Source: Cytophagales bacterium (GTDB taxonomy: Bacteria > Bacteroidota > Bacteroidia > Cytophagales > Thermoflexibacteraceae). From it: a stretch of 64,000 nt of DNA. The notes under the pieces are model-generated. The model saw only the letters and a list, made by a program, of their open reading frames with translations. It did not search any database and was not told the origin of the DNA. Both the position numbers and the translations under genes were made by a program. The DNA lies in NCBI GenBank assembly GCA_004294445.1, contig REAZ01000006.1, positions 62,001 through 126,000 on the forward strand, given 5' to 3'. Of the stretch, positions 60,226-64,000 are shown in pieces (position 1 is the stretch's first letter; each line of letters starts with the position of its first letter).

Positions 60226-61896
60226 TTAGCCCTCGTATTTTCTCTTTCTCCACCAAAATCTTAGCAAGCCAAAACCAATAATTACCGCTACTGGCAAAGC
60301 CATATTAGTAAGTTGCCAAGTCAGTTTTTCGTCTTGCACTCTGAATTTGTCCAAAGGTCTGAGGGTAATTTCTTTGTTTCTTGACGAAATTAAGCCATTT
60401 TCATCTATGAGGTATGCCAATGCGTTCATTATAAAGTCTTTGTTTGAGAAGGTTTGCTGCGAAAGTTGGTCATAGCCAAGCGGTAAAGGTTGCCCGTTTC
60501 GCTTGTCAATCTCATTTCTCGGAATGTCGCCATCAGAGAAAACAATAATTTTTGTAGGCACACTTTCTTGTCTTACTTGCTTATTATCAGCACTATCTGG
60601 GGCAAAGCGGTTTTTGAAAAGAGAGCTAAACTTTCCTTCCAAAAGATAGCATACAGGTAAAAAACTCCTATTGTATAGCTTCGGGTCTAAGTCGGTGCGT
60701 ACTTCTTCCAATCTTACTACATTTGGCATCCTTCGTATCCTCGAATACTGATTAGTGAGTAATAATGGCGTTTTTTGAACATTTGGCGTTTTAATAGTGT
60801 CTATCGTACTCAAAAATCGAGTATAAATTCCATTCAAATTTTTGGTAATTGGCATTCGCTTAAAACGATTCAGAATAACGTAATAATGCCAAGGAAAGGG
60901 TCTGAAATTGGGTTGGTCGCCAAACTTGCCAATATTGACTACTATCCTGCCCATTTCTGTATCTTGGATAAGGTCGTTATTAATACGAATACCATATTTG
61001 AAAAGCATATCATTGATATTCAAATCATAACCGAAAGCATAAGCACCTCCTTTGGAAATGCTGTCTAAATTCATTTGAATAGCATCAATGAAAAACAAGG
61101 CTTTCCCACCATTCATGATGTATTGGTCTAATTTGTATTTTTCCAATTCAGAAAAGCGTGTTTTGGGCTGTGCAACGATAATAGCCTTGTATCCATCTAA
61201 GTTTGTTTGCTGAATATTTACCCTATCCACCACATAAAACTCGTCCAAAGAGGTCGTCAAATCTGCCATGTCTATCGGGCGAAGTTCATCATGTCCTTCT
61301 ATGATAGCGATGCTTGGTTTTTGGCTTAGGGTGATTTTTTTAATAGCATTTATTAGCTCATATTCCACATTTTCAACTGATTGATTCAGTTGTTCCATAG
61401 GAGATGCAGCCACATTCCCTTTCAAAAGCTGTACGGGCGTTTCTTTGTTTTTATAGGTGATGAGTGCGGAAGGGAAAATAATTTTTTCCACTTTTTTACC
61501 ATTTTGATTATCGAATAAATTGGTAGGTTGCACCCCTTTGCCAATGAGTTGGTTATAAAAATTTGTGCGGTCAGCCTCACTACTTGCCTCGTCAGGATTT
61601 ACGAATTTGTACTGCATATTCGTACCTCCGTAGATTGTAAACTCGTCCAAAGTTTCTCGGATAGACTTCTGCAAGCGTTTGAACCCCGCATTAAGGTCGC
61701 CGTCCAAATACACTTCGATATATACTTGGTCGTCCAATTTTTTCAAAATTTCTTTGGTAGGTTCTGTAATCGTATAACGTTTTTCTTCGGTGAGGTCAAG
61801 GCGAAAAAAATACCTACCCGCATAGATGTTAGTCAGTACAATTAATAAGAATACAGCAATAAACTGTAAAATATCTTCCCACTTTTTGGTTTGCAT
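60226..61896 (-). CDS. gldG: Gliding motility protein GldG (ABC transporter auxiliary component)
   Basis: A 556-residue inner-membrane protein. One helix near the N-terminus (about 8-28, DILQFIAVFLLIVLTNIYAG) and one at the C-terminus (about 530-550, LTWQLTNMALPVAVIIGFGLL) bracket a large periplasmic region with the GldG/ABC-2 auxiliary domain (LDLTEEKRYTITEPTKEIL, GHDELRPIDMADL, FFIDAIQMNLDS). GldG works with GldA (ATPase) and GldF (permease) in gliding of Bacteroidota. Usually gldF is directly upstream; here gldG has its own promoter and its upstream neighbour is divergent, so gldF must be elsewhere. Confidence 0.93.
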   Translation of the reverse strand: MQTKKWEDILQFIAVFLLIVLTNIYAGRYFFRLDLTEEKRYTITEPTKEILKKLDDQVYIEVYLDGDLNAGFKRLQKSIRETLDEFTIYGGTNMQYKFVNPDEASSEADRTNFYNQLIGKGVQPTNLFDNQNGKKVEKIIFPSALITYKNKETPVQLLKGNVAASPMEQLNQSVENVEYELINAIKKITLSQKPSIAIIEGHDELRPIDMADLTTSLDEFYVVDRVNIQQTNLDGYKAIIVAQPKTRFSELEKYKLDQYIMNGGKALFFIDAIQMNLDSISKGGAYAFGYDLNINDMLFKYGIRINNDLIQDTEMGRIVVNIGKFGDQPNFRPFPWHYYVILNRFKRMPITKNLNGIYTRFLSTIDTIKTPNVQKTPLLLTNQYSRIRRMPNVVRLEEVRTDLDPKLYNRSFLPVCYLLEGKFSSLFKNRFAPDSADNKQVRQESVPTKIIVFSDGDIPRNEIDKRNGQPLPLGYDQLSQQTFSNKDFIMNALAYLIDENGLISSRNKEITLRPLDKFRVQDEKLTWQLTNMALPVAVIIGFGLLRFWWRKRKYEG

Positions 61897-61933
61897 ATTA
61901 TGTTAAGAATGAAACTTTGAGTAAAACTTGTAG

Positions 61934-61965
61934 CAAAGTTACATTATTTTTTCTTTTGCCCACAA
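61934..61965 (-). promoter_or_regulatory. Promoter of gldG
   Basis: Minus strand: TTG (61965-61963), 21 bases, TAACTTTG (61941-61934). Transcription would start near 61927, 31 bases before the ATG. Confidence 0.6.
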
Positions 61966-61985
61966 GAATTAGTGAATTTGATGTT

Positions 61986-62016
61986 TTTGCTGAGAGAAAA
62001 CTATTTTGTATCTTTG
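61986..62016 (+). promoter_or_regulatory. Promoter of the histidine kinase gene
   Basis: TTTG (61986-61989), 19 bases, TATCTTTG (62009-62016): a near-ideal pair. The divergent gldG promoter lies 20 bases to the left, so a regulator bound between them could affect both. Confidence 0.7.
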
Positions 62017-62106
62017 TCTATTATTTTTGAACTTTTAGCTTTGTAAGCCAAATTATTTAGCAAAATATCATTATTACTCTCCAAATTTTTAATCTTTACA
62101 TATCTT

Positions 62107-63384
62107 ATGTCTTTGGTAGAAGAAAATTACAGAAAGCAAGATGAACTAAGGCGAAAAAAAGTAGTCAGATGGTTTTGTTATGCTTGTATGGCGGCAAACA
62201 TAATATCTGCCTTACCTGACCTCTACTACGGACTATGGATAAATATAGCAATCACTCTGATAGTAGCTGCTTTTTTTACAATAATGACAATTATAAATGC
62301 TCGTTACAGCACAAATATAACTGCAAACCTTCTTTTATTTATTGGCAATCTAATCGTATTTATATTTGCAAATCTGTTGGGACGTACTGCAAATGTGCAT
62401 ATTATTCTGGTAATAGGTGTGCTTTTTGTACCATTTATGTTGGATATAAGGAACAGGTTCTCTGTGGTTTTTCATGCTACTTTTCCATTTTTATTGCTCT
62501 TAATTTTGGAAATTGCTGATTTTAACTGTCTGCCTAAACTTGCAGACGTTACTGAAGAACATCGGATAATTTTTGGTTACTTTAATATTATTATCATGTT
62601 TTTTATTAGCCCTGCCGTTATTTACTCTATCATAAAGACCCAAACAAGCACATACGATATGCTCTTGAAATCAGGGGACGAGGCACAAGTAAAAAATATA
62701 GCATTGGCAAAGGCTAATACAGAATTAGACAGGTTCGTTTATAGTGTGAGCCATGATTTACGCTCCCCGATAGCCTCGATGCTGGGTTTGGTAAATTTGT
62801 CTAAAATAGAACAAGACCTGACAATGCTAAGGCATTATGAAGAACTCAAAGAAAAAAGTCTTCTAAAATTAGATAGTTTTATTCGCGATATTTTAGATTA
62901 TTCGCGCAATACTCGCACAGAACTTAAAGCAGAAATTATAGATTGGCAACTTTTTATCTCACAGCATATAGAGCAGCATCAACACAGCAAGGAAGCTCAA
63001 GCTATAGAAATTACTTTTCAGATAGAACAAAATCAGGATTTCTACACGGATTTGTATAGAGTAAGCATCATTTTTAATAACCTATTATCAAATGCTATTC
63101 GCTACAGCAATATTTTAGTAGAAAAGCAGACAATTCATATCAATATTCTGACAGAAAATAACTCTACTCAAATAGAAGTGATAGACAATGGCATTGGTAT
63201 TGGTGAGGAGCATTTGGATAATATATTTAAAATGTTTTATCGGGCAAGTTCGGACAGCAAAGGCTCAGGATTAGGGCTTTATATAGTTGCCGAAACAATA
63301 CAAAAACTAAACGGAACTGTTTCTGTAAGTTCGCAAATAGGAAAGGGAACTTCATTTTCCATTACGCTTCCTAACTGTAATTAA
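62107..63384 (+). CDS. Membrane sensor histidine kinase
   Basis: A 425-residue sensor kinase. Five or six hydrophobic helices fill residues 20-180 (no separate sensor domain visible), then a HisKA dimerisation domain with the phosphate-accepting His216 in VYSVSHDLRSPIASMLG, and a HATPase domain with N-box NNLLSNAIRYS, G1 DNGIGIGEE and G2 GSGLGLYIVAETI. It would phosphorylate a response regulator not in the window. No receiver gene is next to it. It is transcribed from its own promoter divergently from gldG; prfB follows in the same direction. Confidence 0.92.
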   Translation: MSLVEENYRKQDELRRKKVVRWFCYACMAANIISALPDLYYGLWINIAITLIVAAFFTIMTIINARYSTNITANLLLFIGNLIVFIFANLLGRTANVHIILVIGVLFVPFMLDIRNRFSVVFHATFPFLLLLILEIADFNCLPKLADVTEEHRIIFGYFNIIIMFFISPAVIYSIIKTQTSTYDMLLKSGDEAQVKNIALAKANTELDRFVYSVSHDLRSPIASMLGLVNLSKIEQDLTMLRHYEELKEKSLLKLDSFIRDILDYSRNTRTELKAEIIDWQLFISQHIEQHQHSKEAQAIEITFQIEQNQDFYTDLYRVSIIFNNLLSNAIRYSNILVEKQTIHINILTENNSTQIEVIDNGIGIGEEHLDNIFKMFYRASSDSKGSGLGLYIVAETIQKLNGTVSVSSQIGKGTSFSITLPNCN

Positions 63385-63427
63385 TATTTTAAAATGAAAG
63401 CAAGTTCTCTGGATTTGATTTTTGAAA

Positions 63428-63458
63428 TTTGCTTAATGCAATTTTATTTTTAGTTTTG
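63428..63458 (+). promoter_or_regulatory. Promoter of prfB
   Basis: TTTG (63428-63431), 19 bases, TAGTTTTG (63451-63458): a consensus Bacteroidota pair. Transcription would begin near 63465, a leader of about 60 bases. Confidence 0.7.
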
Positions 63459-63525
63459 TATCATTATTAAGCAGTTGTGCTTTATTTATTGAGATTATTT
63501 TTTTCATACACACCCATTCCCAAAC

Positions 63526-64000
63526 ATGACCAAAGAACAGCTCAGAGAGTTGAGGGCAAGAGTAGATGCCCTAAGGAGGTATCTTTGACTACGATACCAA
63601 AGCTCAAGAAATCAAAGGATTAGAATTAAAAACGATAGAGCCAAATTTCTGGGACAATTCGAAAAAAGCCGAAGAAATCTTACGAAACATAAAAAATATT
63701 AAAGTTTGGACATTGCCTTTCGAGGCGTTGCAGAAACAAGCAGATGATGTAGAAGTGCTGTATGAATTTTATGAGGCAGGAGATGCAGACGAGCAAGAAA
63801 TAGCCAAAGAGGAAGATATTTTGGTAAAACTCTTAGACGAAATGGAATTCAAGCGAATGTTGGGGGCAGAGGAAGACCAACTCGGTGCTATTGTGGAGAT
63901 AAACCCAGGTGCGGGGGGGACGGAAAGCCAAGATTGGGCAGAAATGCTGATGCGAATGTACATCATGTGGGGGCAAAAAAAAGGCTTCAAAGTCAGCGAG
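63526..64000 (+). CDS. prfB: Peptide chain release factor 2 (RF2), programmed frameshift, cut by window edge
   Basis: RF2 terminates translation at UGA and UAA. The first 20 codons (MTKEQLRELRARVDALRRYL) end at TGA (63586-63588). Reading resumes one base later at GACTACGATACC (DYDTKAQEIKGLE), so the product is join(63526..63585, 63587..). The later part shows FWDNSKKAEEILRNI and INPGAGGTESQDWAEMLMRM. The GGQ motif lies beyond the window. The frameshift is the classical autoregulation: when RF2 is scarce, the ribosome pauses at UGA and slips to +1. The ATG at 63526 starts a normal RF2. Confidence 0.95.
63574..63588 (+). promoter_or_regulatory. Programmed +1 frameshift site of prfB
   Basis: AGGAGG (63574-63579), TAT, CTT (63583-63585), TGA (63586-63588), then C. 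This is the standard arrangement: an internal Shine-Dalgarno element three bases before the slippery CUU codon and an in-frame UGA. It is notable because starts elsewhere in the window lack Shine-Dalgarno sequences. Confidence 0.95.

Overview
The window looks like chromosome from a member of the Bacteroidota, most likely of the order Cytophagales. The base composition is AT-rich and starts lack Shine-Dalgarno sequences. Several promoters match the Bacteroidota form TTTG-N18-22-TAnnTTTG. There is a complete sigma factor/FecR/SusC/SusD unit, a T9SS-sorted giant surface protein, a gliding gene (gldG), a DUF4249 lipoprotein paired with a TonB receptor, and large propeller/Y_Y_Y and 7TMR-DISM sensors fused to SpoIIE phosphatases. 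This assignment is inference from gene families; no database search was possible.

Layout. 1-6.6 kb: edge of an unknown minus-strand gene, a secreted unknown protein, an M20 amidohydrolase, a TonB receptor + DUF4249 pair, a truncated exported-protein remnant and a small unknown protein. 6.6-12 kb (minus): translation factor EttA, an RlmI-like rRNA methyltransferase, and an operon of a coiled-coil membrane protein with a secreted protein made of three GldN-like modules. 12.2-16.6 kb: a 1463-aa T9SS cargo protein whose metalloprotease-like domain has lost its zinc ligands. 16.7-28.8 kb (minus): ECF sigma, FecR, SusC, SusD, then after a terminator a frameshifted FG-GAP/ASPIC lipoprotein and an exported amidohydrolase. 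28.9-35.6 kb: housekeeping and unknown genes (FAD oxidoreductase, SMP-30 lactonase, MtaB, a 1-Cys peroxiredoxin with an ABM-domain partner).

35.7-44.8 kb (minus): three consecutive sensor/SpoIIE phosphatase paralogues. Their output domains carry patches of near-identical DNA, a sign of gene conversion; the first is broken by a one-base shift. 44.9-48.1 kb: a transglutaminase-like protein and aconitase. 48.3-50.9 kb: a small accessory island with a DUF262-HNH nuclease (possible antiviral function) and an IS200-like Y1 transposase surrounded by three copies of a two-palindrome repeat, a REP/RAYT-type arrangement. 51-64 kb: GT39 glycosyltransferase, RibF, an outer-membrane barrel, a PaaE-like reductase, an M24 peptidase, an orphan BatA-like VWA protein, tRNA-Ser/Pro/Arg, a serine hydrolase, GldG, a histidine kinase, and the start of prfB with its programmed +1 frameshift.

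Two genes (18.4-21.9 kb and 35.7-39.1 kb) are each interrupted by a shift equal to one missing base next to homopolymers. This may be real decay or a shared sequencing error mode. No CRISPR array, rRNA or integrase was seen.
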